Shown: positions 9,687 through 18,645, counted from the first letter of the stretch. The stretch: 64,000 bases of DNA from an uncultured Lachnospiraceae bacterium (GCA_910583615.1 CAJTXP010000020.1:1-64000), one strand, 5' to 3'. A program made the numbers and translations. Notes: generated from the sequence alone by a model not told the origin.

Positions 9687-10820
9687 CTATGCATTCATGA
9701 TCTTTCCCATAAAATCCCCCAGAGCCTCCGGCGTCATGGCGCCCACATGCGCACCCAGATCCGCAAGTTTCTGCGCAGTATGCCGGTCATAGACCGGATT
9801 TGCCTCCATATCAAGCGCCGTCAGGCAGATCAGCTTTGCGCCGCTCTCAATGATCCCCCGGCTCACTCCCAGAAGCCCCGACACGCTGCCGCCTTCACAC
9901 AGATCCGATACCAGCACCACCATGGTCCTGTGAGGATTCTCAATCAGCGTTTCGCAGTACTGCAGAGCTCCCGTGATAAAGGTTCCTCCGCCAAGCTGAA
10001 TGCTCATCAGGGTTGCTACCGGATCCTCCAGATGACTGCTCAAATCCACTACCTGCGTATCAAAAATCACCAGCTTTGTATCCAGCATGGGAAGTTTCGC
10101 AAAGATTCCCGCCATCACCGCGCTGTGGATCACCGAGTCCAGCATGGAACCGCTCTCATCCACGGCGATCACCACCCGCCACTGACTGTACTTCCGGGTT
10201 CTTCCGTTAAAATATACCTGTTCCAGCATCAGTCTGTTATTTTCTCTGTCGTAATGCTTCAGATTTCTCCGGATCGTCTTCTGAATGTCCAGATTCCGGA
10301 TGGAACGGACCGGACTGCCTGCATTGCGATCGATCCTTCCAAGCAGCGATTTTCTGATGTCCTGATTCAGTTTCTTCGCGATCTCTTCCGCCACCTGCTT
10401 CACGATCCGGCGCGCCGTATCCAGCACGTCTCCCTTCATCATGTGTTTCAGCTGAAGAATCGTCTTTAACAGCTCCTGGTTCGGCTCCAGCTTTTCCAGA
10501 ACCTCCCGGTCCGTCAAAAGTTCCGTCATTCCATAGCGGTCCAGCGCATGGCGTTCCAGGATCTCCACGGTTTCTTTCGGAAACAGCTTCCGGATCCGTG
10601 TAATCCAGGTGGCCGCAGTCAGACGGCTCGCCTCCGTTCCGCCCTGCCTGCGGACATCCTCACCCTGCTCTCTGTTATATAGAAAATCCAGCGCTTCCTC
10701 CAGATCCATACAGGAAATCCCGTTTTCCAGGGACGCTCCTTCCCCAAAACCGATCTGATTTCTGGAATAACTCCCGAGGATCAGACGCCACCGGTTCAAC
10801 TGGCCGGTATCTGCATTCAT
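9687..10820 (-). CDS. VWA domain protein (YehP-like)
   Basis: 377 residues. The C-terminal von Willebrand factor A domain starts near residue 214 and has a complete MIDAS start, DESGSM (Asp221, Ser223, Ser225), followed by a conserved Thr region (GGGTFITGAL) and VSDLCEGG. The N-terminal half is helical. Its start overlaps the stop of the DUF5682 gene as ATGA, indicating translational coupling. MoxR ATPases with VWA partners are known chaperone-like pairs (for example RavA-ViaA and the CbbQ/CbbO and NorQ/NorD pairs), so this protein is the likely adaptor of the AAA+ partner encoded two genes upstream. Confidence 0.88.
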   Translation of the reverse strand: MNADTGQLNRWRLILGSYSRNQIGFGEGASLENGISCMDLEEALDFLYNREQGEDVRRQGGTEASRLTAATWITRIRKLFPKETVEILERHALDRYGMTELLTDREVLEKLEPNQELLKTILQLKHMMKGDVLDTARRIVKQVAEEIAKKLNQDIRKSLLGRIDRNAGSPVRSIRNLDIQKTIRRNLKHYDRENNRLMLEQVYFNGRTRKYSQWRVVIAVDESGSMLDSVIHSAVMAGIFAKLPMLDTKLVIFDTQVVDLSSHLEDPVATLMSIQLGGGTFITGALQYCETLIENPHRTMVVLVSDLCEGGSVSGLLGVSRGIIESGAKLICLTALDMEANPVYDRHTAQKLADLGAHVGAMTPEALGDFMGKIMNA

Positions 10821-13279
10821 ATCTGGCCGCCTCCTTCTTTCTTCTTTCCTGCCTGCGACGCATATGCATCCAGCGCTTCTCCATACTCGTACTCTTCCAG
10901 AGAGACCACCCGGCCCTGAAGCAGTTCCTGCTTTTTCACCCCGTGAAGCGCCGCTGCTTTCCCGGCGATCCGGTCTGTCTCCAGCGGGGTAAAATATCCG
11001 AATGCCTGCCGAAGCTCCGGAAGAAGCTTCATAAACGCATCCGGGGACAGTTTTTTAATCAGTCCGTCAATCATGCCAAGGAAGCCCTTCCGGACAAACA
11101 CAAAATCTTTTGCAGTATAAAACAGCCCCCGGAGAAACGCCGCGCTTTTCATCTGCATCTCGTCGGTTCCCTGAAGATACCCTGCCGCCGTCTGCTGGAT
11201 CCGTTCATCGTAACTGCTGTCATATCCGTAAAGCAGTCCCAGTACGGTTCCCTCCACGCCCGGCTGTACATCCGGCTGTCCAAGAAGACGCAGAAAAGCC
11301 TCCAGAAGCACCTGCCGCAAATGACAGAAACTTCTCCTGCCCGTAATCTGATAGAGAGCCCTGCAGCTTTCCATGCAGGACTGCTGCTGTTCCTCCTTCA
11401 CCTGCGCCATCGACGGCAGCAGCTGTACGATCTTCTGAAAACAGACCCCGATCAGCGCTTCCAGCTCCAGGGAATCCTCCACCTCGTACAGTTCCTGGAG
11501 TTCATACAGCATCTGCAGGTGAGAAAATCCTTCCGTCAAAGAGAAGAAATCCCCGTCTGCCGCCAGGACTTCCCGGATATGTCCCCCCATTCCCGCCTGT
11601 TCTTCCAGAAATCCCATCAAAAAGCCTCTGGCAAGAAGCCCTGCCGCCTCCTTACTGCTCTCGCTTCCTGCAAAATCCCGGAGCAGGCGTGCGCGGGATG
11701 CTTCCGCCACCGTGCCGCCCAGCATGGACACATCCACCAGAGCAGAAAGCACCTGCCCGGTAAACCGGCAGGTCCATGTCTCCCGGATACGGTTCCTGTC
11801 CGTCCGGTTTAAAAGATCCGCCCCCTTCGTGCGCCTTGCATATCCTGTTCCCAGAAATTCCGTCTGATACAGAAAGCGGCTCATGGCAAGATGCTTCTTT
11901 TTCGTAAAGAGTTCAAGAACCACCTCCTGCTGTTCTGCCGTCTGTATCTTAAGCCTGAATGTTCTGCACTGTTCTTCAAAGTCCACAAGAAGAGGCGGGC
12001 GCAGCGCATCCTTACACAGCTTTCCCACCTGTTTTCCCGTATTCAGTTCCTGCAGGATCCGAAGAGGCCGGTCCGTAGAAGGACTGTATTCTCCCTTTAC
12101 AAACGAAGACAGCGCAGCATCCTTAAGTTCATACAGACCCGGCTCCTTTTTCCCCCGAAGCGCCGCCAGTCCTCCTGCCATGGAAAGCGCGCAGATGATA
12201 TCGTACGACGAAAGGCTCTCCTTTTTCTGTCTCGCCTGACGTCCCGCGCTCACCAGCTGATGAAGCACTGCAGCCTCATAAGTCCCCTCCGGAGTCTCTT
12301 CTTTCTGCAGCCGATTCCACACCTGCTGATAAAAGCCCGGAGACTGCATACCGCTGGCATACCCGTTCAACGCATCTGCCGCTTCCATGGAATAGGCAAG
12401 CGGATAGACGCCCTGATCCTTCCCGGCCAGTCCATGAAGCCTGACTGGTTTTGCCTGATTTCCGTCGCTCTTCAGAAGTTCCATGATGCCATATGTATGA
12501 AAACCGCCCGTCACCACGAGAATTTTTTTATATTTTCCGGATGCCTGTGCAATCTGCTCCGCCATGTACCGTTCCCGCAGAAGGCAGCCGTCTGCTTCCA
12601 GCTCTTCTGTCGGCGTATGGCTTCTGGAGAGATAGCAGTAAACGCTCATCTGCCGCACAAACTTTTCCGTGGTCAGAAAAAGCCCGCCGATCTCAAAATA
12701 TTTCTCCCACAGCTCATCAAAATTCCGAAGTCCCGTCTTCTCGCAGAGCAGCCTGAAATAGCGGCTTCTGCTCAGCAGATAGTCGTCGTTGTAGGTCTGC
12801 TTTTCGCTTTCTGTCCGCAGTCCCCTCTTTTCCCCGGTCCCGATCAGGATCTCCCCATAAGGCAGGTCGATAAATTCCGCATGGATCCCGCGGTCCGCCG
12901 CCTCCCGAAGAGCAATCAGTTCAGGAGAAAAATCCAGAAAGGGATAATAGCATCTATAGTCCTCTTTCTCTTCTCCAAGCAGTCCTTTCCTGTCTTTGTA
13001 AAAATAATAAAGGGCAACCGGGGCCTGCGTCTCCTTATGCGCAAGAACAGGAATCTGATCCTGTGCGTTCTGAGGACCCTCCACCAGAATGCAGTCCGGC
13101 CTGCAGATTTCGATTGCTTTTTTCAGATGCCAGGCACATGCGGGGCTGTGATGGCGGATCGGAAAGTACAGAACCGGACTTTCCGGATCAAAACATTCCG
13201 GCGCCGGTATCTCATTCGTCTTTTCTTCCGTATCAACGCCTAATGCAGATATTTTCTCGCCTCGTAATAACTGTTCCAT
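10817..13279 (-). CDS. DUF5682 family protein (YehM-like)
   Basis: 820 residues. The N-terminal segment has the family hallmark FPIRHHSPACAWHL followed by ILVEGPQNA, and VVTGGFHTYGI near residue 255. The histidine and acidic pattern recalls the TraB/EreA/ChaN-like fold, which is inference only. The C-terminal half is helical repeats. The start at 13279 lies inside the end of the MoxR gene (40-bp overlap) with GAAGG about 7 bases upstream. No activity is established for the family. It is a constant partner of the MoxR-VWA-SWIM set. Confidence 0.82.
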   Translation of the reverse strand: MEQLLRGEKISALGVDTEEKTNEIPAPECFDPESPVLYFPIRHHSPACAWHLKKAIEICRPDCILVEGPQNAQDQIPVLAHKETQAPVALYYFYKDRKGLLGEEKEDYRCYYPFLDFSPELIALREAADRGIHAEFIDLPYGEILIGTGEKRGLRTESEKQTYNDDYLLSRSRYFRLLCEKTGLRNFDELWEKYFEIGGLFLTTEKFVRQMSVYCYLSRSHTPTEELEADGCLLRERYMAEQIAQASGKYKKILVVTGGFHTYGIMELLKSDGNQAKPVRLHGLAGKDQGVYPLAYSMEAADALNGYASGMQSPGFYQQVWNRLQKEETPEGTYEAAVLHQLVSAGRQARQKKESLSSYDIICALSMAGGLAALRGKKEPGLYELKDAALSSFVKGEYSPSTDRPLRILQELNTGKQVGKLCKDALRPPLLVDFEEQCRTFRLKIQTAEQQEVVLELFTKKKHLAMSRFLYQTEFLGTGYARRTKGADLLNRTDRNRIRETWTCRFTGQVLSALVDVSMLGGTVAEASRARLLRDFAGSESSKEAAGLLARGFLMGFLEEQAGMGGHIREVLAADGDFFSLTEGFSHLQMLYELQELYEVEDSLELEALIGVCFQKIVQLLPSMAQVKEEQQQSCMESCRALYQITGRRSFCHLRQVLLEAFLRLLGQPDVQPGVEGTVLGLLYGYDSSYDERIQQTAAGYLQGTDEMQMKSAAFLRGLFYTAKDFVFVRKGFLGMIDGLIKKLSPDAFMKLLPELRQAFGYFTPLETDRIAGKAAALHGVKKQELLQGRVVSLEEYEYGEALDAYASQAGKKKEGGGQI

Positions 13280-14355
13280 AGCTGCCCTTCTTTTCCTCCC
13301 TTATCCCGTACAACGGTCTGAAAATAGCTCCGGAGTTTTTCCAGGTCCTCCCTGTTTTCTTTCTGTACCGCACCAACCAGGTTCTGTACCAGACAACCCA
13401 GATCCATATGAGAATCTCCATAATAATAGGCTGTCATCATCGTCTGATAATAAACGGATACCGCCTCCGCCGTACTCATAACAGACGCCGGACGATCGAT
13501 CCGGTGTCCCATGGATGAAACGCCTTCCCGCAGCTCGTGATATGTCGAAGCAAGGATCTCCGCCACATCCTCGTCCACCGGCATGTCGATCCGGCTTGCC
13601 TTTGCCAGCTCTTCCACCTCATTGATAATGATCTGCTTTTCCAGCGCCACATCCCGTACCGGCATAACCGTCTCGAAATTAAAACGGCGTTTCAGCGCGC
13701 TGCTCATCTCATTGACGCCCTTATCCCTTGTGTTTGCCGTACCGATCACGTTAAATCCCGCTCCGGCAAAAAGAAGCCCTTCTTCTCCCAGCTCCGGAAC
13801 ATTCAGTACTTTATCGCTGAGCACGCTGATCAGGCTGTCCTGGATCTCTGCCGGAGTACGGGTGATTTCTTCAAAACGGGTCAGGATTCCCTGCTCCATC
13901 CCCACGTAAAGCGGCGCCGGCACCAGAGCCTCCCGCACCGGTCCTTTCGCCAGCAGAAGCGCATAATTCCAGCTGTATTTGATCATGTCCTCAGTTGTTC
14001 CCGCCGTCCCCTGGATGGTATTGGTACTGGTCCCGCTGATAGCGGCTGACAAAAGCTCCGACAGCATGGTCTTGGCCGTTCCCGGTTCCCCCACCAGCAT
14101 CAGCCCGCGGTTGCCCGCCAGCGTAATGATACAGCGCTCCACCAGCGCGTCATTTCCCAGATATTTTTTTCGGACGGGAACCTCTTCTCCGTTCCAGTTC
14201 AAAGGTTCCCGGCTCCCCAGAATAAAAGTTCTTACTGCCTTCGGAGACAGTTTCCAGTTCATCGGACGTCTGCCTGTGTCCAGAGCCGCCAGTGCGGCCA
14301 GTTCTTTCTCGTAACGCACCTCCACCGGCGGTTTGATCTGTGCTTTTTGTTCCAT
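13240..14355 (-). CDS. MoxR-family AAA+ ATPase (YehL-like)
   Basis: 371 residues. Walker A is GEPGTAKT (89-96). The Walker B/acidic region is LTRFEEITRTP (about 157-168), and the sensor 1 region is GTANTRD (about 206). An arginine-rich loop (SSALKRRFNFE) carries likely Arg-finger residues, followed by the helical lid (GHRIDRP). It is the promoter-proximal gene of the five-gene operon. AAGGAG lies about 12 bases upstream of the ATG. MoxR proteins act as chaperone-like remodelling ATPases together with VWA proteins; the client here is unknown. Confidence 0.9.
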   Translation of the reverse strand: MEQKAQIKPPVEVRYEKELAALAALDTGRRPMNWKLSPKAVRTFILGSREPLNWNGEEVPVRKKYLGNDALVERCIITLAGNRGLMLVGEPGTAKTMLSELLSAAISGTSTNTIQGTAGTTEDMIKYSWNYALLLAKGPVREALVPAPLYVGMEQGILTRFEEITRTPAEIQDSLISVLSDKVLNVPELGEEGLLFAGAGFNVIGTANTRDKGVNEMSSALKRRFNFETVMPVRDVALEKQIIINEVEELAKASRIDMPVDEDVAEILASTYHELREGVSSMGHRIDRPASVMSTAEAVSVYYQTMMTAYYYGDSHMDLGCLVQNLVGAVQKENREDLEKLRSYFQTVVRDKGGKEGQLWNSYYEARKYLH

Positions 14356-14458
14356 ACGTATGCCCTGCTCCTTCTTATGCTTGATCTGCCTTTATTTTAC
14401 TTCTTTCTCCCCCTGCAAGTCAATCTTTCTGCGTATTACTTTTACGCCTGCCGTCTTG

Positions 14459-14532
14459 TCCGCTCCAGTTCACACAGCGCTTCAGATCACAGAGTCCCCG
14501 GCGCAGAACCTCCCCGCCTCGTAAACAGTAAC
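14459..14532. repeat. Intergenic palindromic repeat, type A right half
   Basis: Resembles the right half of the full-length copy at 44757-44973: CCGCTCCAGTTCACACAGCG, then GGCGCAGA, ending with GTAAACAGTAAC. It lies between the divergent MoxR operon and the lipoprotein gene. Confidence 0.6.
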
Positions 14533-14572
14533 CAGCATTCCCAAAAATTCCACTACAATAAATAAAAGTTTC

Positions 14573-14601
14573 TTGAAACAGGCTTTGTGACGTGCTATGC
14601 T
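14573..14601 (+). promoter_or_regulatory. Putative promoter of the 14645 lipoprotein gene
   Basis: TTGAAA (14573-14578), 17-bp spacer, TATGCT (14596-14601), located 44 bp before the start codon. Confidence 0.5.
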
Positions 14602-14644
14602 ATGATATAGCATTACTACCAATACAGAAAGGAAACAGAAAGCC

Positions 14645-15337
14645 ATGAAAAGCAGACTGATCTCATTACTACTGATCTTCACCCTCTCGCTCTCCGGATG
14701 CGGCGGAGGGGATACAGCATCTCAAAATGCGCCGGAAGAGGCGGATTCTCCCGTCGCCGAAGCGTCTGGGGAAACAAATCCCCCCATCGACGAAACTCCT
14801 GAAGGAGAATCTTCGGAAGAAGAGGCGGATAATCTGTCAGATCTGGAAGCGCTTGGAGATGTAGAAGTGGAAAAACAGTTATTCGACGTTACACTTACCA
14901 TCCCTGCCGATTACGTGGAGGCAACCACGCAGGAAGAACTGGACGAGGCTGCAAAAGAACATGGCTATCAGGCAAAACTGAATGAGGACGGCAGCGCCAC
15001 CTATACCATGACAAAAAAGCAGCACAAAGAAATGATGGAAGAACTTACTGCCAGTATGCAGGAAGAACTGGACGACATGATCGAATCTGAAACTTATCCC
15101 AGTATCACAAATGTTGAGGCTAATTCCGATTTCACTGAATTTACTGTAACAACCAAAAATGAAAAACTTGATATGACTGAGACCTTCAGCGTGATAACGT
15201 TTTATATGTATGGTGGTATGTACAGTATTTTCAACGGTACGGAAATAGATAATATTCATGTCGATTTTGTTAATGCTGATTCAGGAGAAGTTATTTCTTC
15301 ACATGATTCCAAAGATATGGGAAAAACCGACGAATAG
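14645..15337 (+). CDS. Hypothetical lipoprotein
   Basis: 230 residues. The N-terminus is a lipoprotein signal peptide ending in the lipobox LSGC (Cys at 19), followed by a glycine-rich then strongly acidic linker (to about residue 75). The C-terminal region is soluble, with no family I recognise. AAAGGAAA precedes the ATG. It is a single-gene unit: its own promoter upstream and a bidirectional terminator downstream. It is expected on the outer face of the membrane, attached by the Lgt product encoded nearby. Confidence 0.75.
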   Translation: MKSRLISLLLIFTLSLSGCGGGDTASQNAPEEADSPVAEASGETNPPIDETPEGESSEEEADNLSDLEALGDVEVEKQLFDVTLTIPADYVEATTQEELDEAAKEHGYQAKLNEDGSATYTMTKKQHKEMMEELTASMQEELDDMIESETYPSITNVEANSDFTEFTVTTKNEKLDMTETFSVITFYMYGGMYSIFNGTEIDNIHVDFVNADSGEVISSHDSKDMGKTDE

Positions 15338-15370
15338 ATACTGTAATATGCTACATTCGCAGATCACGGT

Positions 15371-15406
15371 CAAAAAGAGACGGCAATGATATGCCGTCTC
15401 TTTTTG
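15371..15406. terminator. Bidirectional terminator
   Basis: Near-perfect inverted repeat with arms AAAAAGAGACGGCA and TGCCGTCTCTTTTT, between the converging lipoprotein and SASP genes. It has A and T runs on both sides. Confidence 0.8.
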
Positions 15407-15412
15407 ATCATC

Positions 15413-15616
15413 TTATTTACCAGCCATCTGGCGCTCCTGCGCCTCAATCATCTTTTTTACCATATAACCTCCGACAGATCCATTCTGTCTGGAAGTCAGG
15501 TCACCATTGTAACCATCTGTCAGCGGCACGCCGATCTCGCTTGCAACTTCATATTTGAAACGGTCGAGTGCTCCCTTCGCTTCTGGTACTGCTGCTCTGT
15601 TTGTAGAATTAGACAT
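15413..15616 (-). CDS. Alpha/beta-type small acid-soluble spore protein
   Basis: 67 residues. The motif LDRFKYEVASEIGVPL and the C-terminal YNGDLTSRQNGSVGGYMVKKM are the two conserved family boxes, including the EIGV site cleaved by the germination protease GPR. ATG 15616 has AAGGAGG 8-9 bases upstream; the in-frame extension to 15664 has none. These proteins coat and protect spore DNA, so the organism is (or descends from) a spore-former. Expression is expected from the forespore sigma factor G; I did not find a definite promoter. Confidence 0.92.
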   Translation of the reverse strand: MSNSTNRAAVPEAKGALDRFKYEVASEIGVPLTDGYNGDLTSRQNGSVGGYMVKKMIEAQERQMAGK

Positions 15617-15753
15617 AATAAACTCCTCCTTACTGCGAAACAGATTATCTTTTGTGCTTCGCAATTTGTTGTTGTTTGTTACGACTATAGTATATGCATT
15701 CCATATCGCAATACACTGACAATTCCTTCATTTTCTGACAGATTTTTTAATTT

Positions 15754-16209
15754 TCAATATACCACCTTCCCATCAGCAAGGTTCTGCGCCAGCTGTTCCA
15801 TGTCAGAAGTATTATACGGCACCCATTCCGAAAAATTGGCCGGCAGTTGTTCCGCGTTCTGATCTTCCTGCGTCTCCGGCGCCGGATCCCCGGACAGTTC
15901 CTGGGATGCCTCCATTACTGGATCCTCAGACGGTTCCTGGGATGCCTCCATTACTGGATCCTCCGATGATTCCTGAGATATCTCCGGTGCAGATTCCTGA
16001 ACCGATTCAGGTGCGGGGCTCTGAAATGCCTCCGGCATAACCGCCTGCATAAGCTGTTCTGTTACGTCCTGCGCAGATTTTGCAGCCATAGTATGGACAA
16101 AACGGCTTCGGTGTCCGATACATTCCATACGAGCGCAGAGTACACAGATCCAGGGCGCAGACCACCACCCACCCCGTAAACAGTAATTACAGACTGACGA
16201 CAGGCCCAT
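15754..16209 (-). pseudogene. Acidic repeat ORF whose N-terminus comes from an intergenic repeat; probable gene remnant
   Basis: The frame encodes 151 residues. Residues 41-151 are acidic and contain a tandem near-duplication (two copies of SEDPVMEASQEP-like units). Residues 1-40 are the translation of the palindromic repeat at 16105-16190 and contain no signal peptide. No ribosome binding site is visible before 16209, where a terminator hairpin lies instead, nor clearly before the internal ATG at 16089. The likeliest reading is a secreted or lipoprotein gene that lost its start to repeat insertion. An expressed protein starting at 16089 cannot be excluded. Confidence 0.45.
16105..16190. repeat. 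Intergenic palindromic repeat, type A (partial)
   Basis: Shares TTCGGTGTCCGAT, CATTCCATACGAGCGCAGAG, GGGCGCAGACCACC and the terminal GTAAACAGTAA with the copies at 44757 and 46616. It forms the N-terminal part of the ORF at 15754-16209. Confidence 0.7.
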
Positions 16210-16210
16210 C

Positions 16211-16250
16211 GCAAAAAGAACTGCCGCACGAAAAAAGTGCGGCAGTTCTT
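16211..16250. terminator. Bidirectional terminator
   Basis: Arms AAAAAGAACTGCCGCAC and GTGCGGCAGTTCTTTT around an A-rich loop, downstream of the lgt/Spo0E-like unit on the minus strand. Confidence 0.8.
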
Positions 16251-16268
16251 TTACTTATGAAATTGTCT

Positions 16269-16433
16269 TCATGCATTTTTCCTTCTGCGTTCGGTCACCT
16301 GTCTGTCCTCATATATCTCGATCATACGATCTATTTTTTGTGCCTCATCAACTACTTTCGTCAGGTCATCCGTCCATAAAGCCATACAATCCAACTTTCT
16401 TCGCTGTGATTCAATCGCTGTCTTGATATTCAT
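16269..16433 (-). CDS. Small Spo0E-like protein (putative aspartyl-phosphate phosphatase)
   Basis: 54 residues, overlapping the last 23 bases of lgt. The predicted two-helix hairpin, with KLDCMA in helix 1 and VVDEAQKIDRMIEIYE in helix 2, resembles the Spo0E family, whose usual second-helix signature is SQxLD; here it reads AQKID. Spo0E-type proteins dephosphorylate Spo0A~P and delay sporulation. An AGGAGG lies 15 bases upstream, rather far, so the start is uncertain. The assignment rests on helix pattern and motif only. A terminator follows the stop. Confidence 0.55.
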   Translation of the reverse strand: MNIKTAIESQRRKLDCMALWTDDLTKVVDEAQKIDRMIEIYEDRQVTERRRKNA

Positions 16434-17307
16434 TTGTCCGTACAGAATCCTCCTCGCTCATATTCTTTTTTCTACCCCAAAAGATCATGAAAAGGGAAAA
16501 AAGAATCAGCACTCCCGCCAGCAGTTGAGATACAGGAATTCCTGTATCCCCGATCTGAAGCTGGTCAGTTCGAAGACCTTCGATCCAGACCCGTCCCAGT
16601 CCATATCCAAGAAGATAGGTCAGAAACAGCTCACCCTGGAATTTTTTCCTCGTGCGATACCAGTACAGGAAACAGATGACCCCAAGGTTCCATAGTGATT
16701 CATAAAGGAACGTAGGGTGCACCTGTATAAACTGCTCTCCTCCAATTACCTGTACATGTGCCCACATTTCGTCCGTAATCTCGTGAGCCCGTACTGCGCT
16801 TACCGGCAGCTGCATGGCCAGAAGGCCATCCGTATAACCGCCAAAGGCTTCTCGATTAAAAAAATTTCCCCAGCGTCCCAGAATCTGACCTGCCACGAGC
16901 CCTATGCAGGCCGTATCTGTCATCTGGAGAAACGAGAGCTTTTTCACCTTGCAATATACATACACCGTAGCTACTGCGCCGATAAGCGAGCCGTAGATCG
17001 CAATGCCTCCCTGTCTCAGATTAAAAATGCTGAGCAGGTTATCCTTATAGTTCTCCCATGAGAAAATCACATAATATGCCCTTGCACAGATGATGGAAAA
17101 TACAATAGCATAAATAACCATATCTGTATAAGTATCCGGATCCTGTCCGGTCCTCTTTGCCTCCCTTTCTGCCAGAAACAATCCCAACAGGATTGAACTT
17201 CCCATGATAATCCCGTAATAGGCAATCTCAAACCCGAAGACAGAGATGGATTTTCCCACATGATCCAGGTAGATACCCAGATGCGGAAAGTTTATTGCTG
17301 TGTTCAT
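16411..17307 (-). CDS. Prolipoprotein diacylglyceryl transferase
   Basis: 298 residues, polytopic membrane protein. It contains the family boxes YGIIMGSSIL, GGIAIYGSLIGA, the signature GRWGNFFNREAFGG (about 147-160) and HPTFLYESLWN near residue 205. Lgt transfers diacylglycerol from phosphatidylglycerol to the lipobox cysteine of prolipoproteins, matching the several lipoproteins encoded in this window. AAAGGA precedes the ATG and a promoter is visible at 17357-17385. Confidence 0.97.
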   Translation of the reverse strand: MNTAINFPHLGIYLDHVGKSISVFGFEIAYYGIIMGSSILLGLFLAEREAKRTGQDPDTYTDMVIYAIVFSIICARAYYVIFSWENYKDNLLSIFNLRQGGIAIYGSLIGAVATVYVYCKVKKLSFLQMTDTACIGLVAGQILGRWGNFFNREAFGGYTDGLLAMQLPVSAVRAHEITDEMWAHVQVIGGEQFIQVHPTFLYESLWNLGVICFLYWYRTRKKFQGELFLTYLLGYGLGRVWIEGLRTDQLQIGDTGIPVSQLLAGVLILFSLFMIFWGRKKNMSEEDSVRTNEYQDSD

Positions 17308-17356
17308 CGATGAAGATCCTTTCCAAAGTAAACTGCCCGGTACAGCTTACAACTCT

Positions 17357-17385
17357 ATTTTATTGCTTTTTCCAACATATTTCAA
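17357..17385 (-). promoter_or_regulatory. Putative lgt promoter
   Basis: On the minus strand TTGAAA (17385-17380), 17-bp spacer, TAAAAT (17362-17357), about 50 bp upstream of the lgt ATG. The upstream bases contain two TTGTCGA-type repeats. Confidence 0.6.
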
Positions 17386-17443
17386 CAAAAGTTTGTCGAC
17401 AAATTTCGACAAAGCGGACACCGACCAACGTGTAAAAAGCAGC

Positions 17444-18544
17444 CTACACGTTAAACAGAAACTCCACCACATCTCCGTCTTTCATCACATATTCCTTGCC
17501 TTCGCTTCCTACAAGCCCTTTTGCTTTCGCTGCGGCAACGGAACCGCAGTCCAGAAGGGACTGATAGTTTACGACTTCTGCCCGGATAAAGCCCCTTTCA
17601 AAATCAGAATGGATCTTTCCGGCAGCCTGAGGAGCTTTTGTCCCCACCCTGATCGTCCATGCCCTGGTCTCTTTTTCACCGGCCGTCAGGAAACTGATCA
17701 GTCCCAGCAGACGGTAACTTGCCTTTATCAGCTTGTCCAGGCCGGACTGCGTGATGCCCAGATCTTCCAGAAACATCTTTTTTTCGTCGTCTTCCAGTTC
17801 CGCAATTTCCTGCTCGATCTGAGCGCAGATGACAAATACTTCACTGTTTTCCGATGCGGCGAAGTCCCGGACCGCTTTTACATGTTCGTTGGATGCACCG
17901 TCGTCCGCCAGATCATCCTCTGCTGCATTGGCGGCAAAAATGACCGGTTTATAAGTCAGAAGATTGCAGGATTCAAGCCATGCCCTCTCCTCATCGTCTT
18001 CCACTTCTTCAAAGCTTTTCGCCGTTCGCCCCTCTTCCAGATGAGCCTTGACTTTTTTCAGAAGCTCCAGCTCTTTTGCAAGGGCCTTGTCATTTCTCGC
18101 TCCTTTTGAGGTTTTTGCAATCCTTCTCTCCAGAATCTCAATATCGGAAAAAATCAACTCCAGATTGATCGTTTCAATATCGCGCAGCGGATCAATGCTT
18201 CCATCTACATGAATCACATTGCCGTCTTCAAAACAGCGCACCACATGTACGATGGCATCCACTTCCCTGATATTTGCAAGGAACTGGTTGCCCAGCCCTT
18301 CTCCTTTGGACGCGCCTTTTACAAGCCCCGCAATGTCCACAAATTCGATAACAGCCGGAGTAATCTTTGCAGAATCATACAAAGCCGCCAGCTTTCCCAA
18401 CCTCTCATCCGGCACTGCCACCACGCCCACATTCGGATCAATTGTGCAGAACGGGTAATTGGCTGATTCCGCCCCCGCTTTCGTCAGGGAATTAAAAAGT
18501 GTACTTTTGCCCACATTCGGCAGGCCTACGATTCCTAATTTCAT
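17444..18544 (-). CDS. Redox-regulated ribosome-associated ATPase YchF (OLA1 family)
   Basis: 366 residues. The OBG-type P-loop is GLPNVGKST near the N-terminus; the G3 motif is DIAGLVKGAS. G4 is not NKxD, as expected for this ATP-preferring family (the YchF NxxE equivalent is FAANAAEDD). The C-terminal TGS domain includes TIRVGTKAPQAAGKIHSDFERGF. YchF is a nearly universal single-copy protein that binds ribosomes. A CcpA-like site lies about 90 bp upstream. Confidence 0.96.
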   Translation of the reverse strand: MKLGIVGLPNVGKSTLFNSLTKAGAESANYPFCTIDPNVGVVAVPDERLGKLAALYDSAKITPAVIEFVDIAGLVKGASKGEGLGNQFLANIREVDAIVHVVRCFEDGNVIHVDGSIDPLRDIETINLELIFSDIEILERRIAKTSKGARNDKALAKELELLKKVKAHLEEGRTAKSFEEVEDDEERAWLESCNLLTYKPVIFAANAAEDDLADDGASNEHVKAVRDFAASENSEVFVICAQIEQEIAELEDDEKKMFLEDLGITQSGLDKLIKASYRLLGLISFLTAGEKETRAWTIRVGTKAPQAAGKIHSDFERGFIRAEVVNYQSLLDCGSVAAAKAKGLVGSEGKEYVMKDGDVVEFLFNV

Positions 18545-18630
18545 ATGTTGTTATACCTACTCAAAAATCCTTTCTCTTCAAGGGTTTCTGCCTTTCTCTA
18601 TTTTTTACTACACAATCTGCCACACAATTT

Positions 18631-18645
18631 TTAAAGCGCTTTCAA
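18631..18645 (-). promoter_or_regulatory. Possible cre (CcpA) site upstream of ychF
   Basis: On the minus strand TTGAAAGCGCTTTAA is close to the catabolite-responsive consensus (TGNAAGCGNNNNCA-like). It lies 87-101 bases before the ychF start. Only one site is seen and no binding can be shown. Confidence 0.35.

Noticed and set aside
11891..13243. 450-codon plus-strand frame opposite the DUF5682 gene
   Set aside because: Antisense shadow without a ribosome site or recognisable domain.
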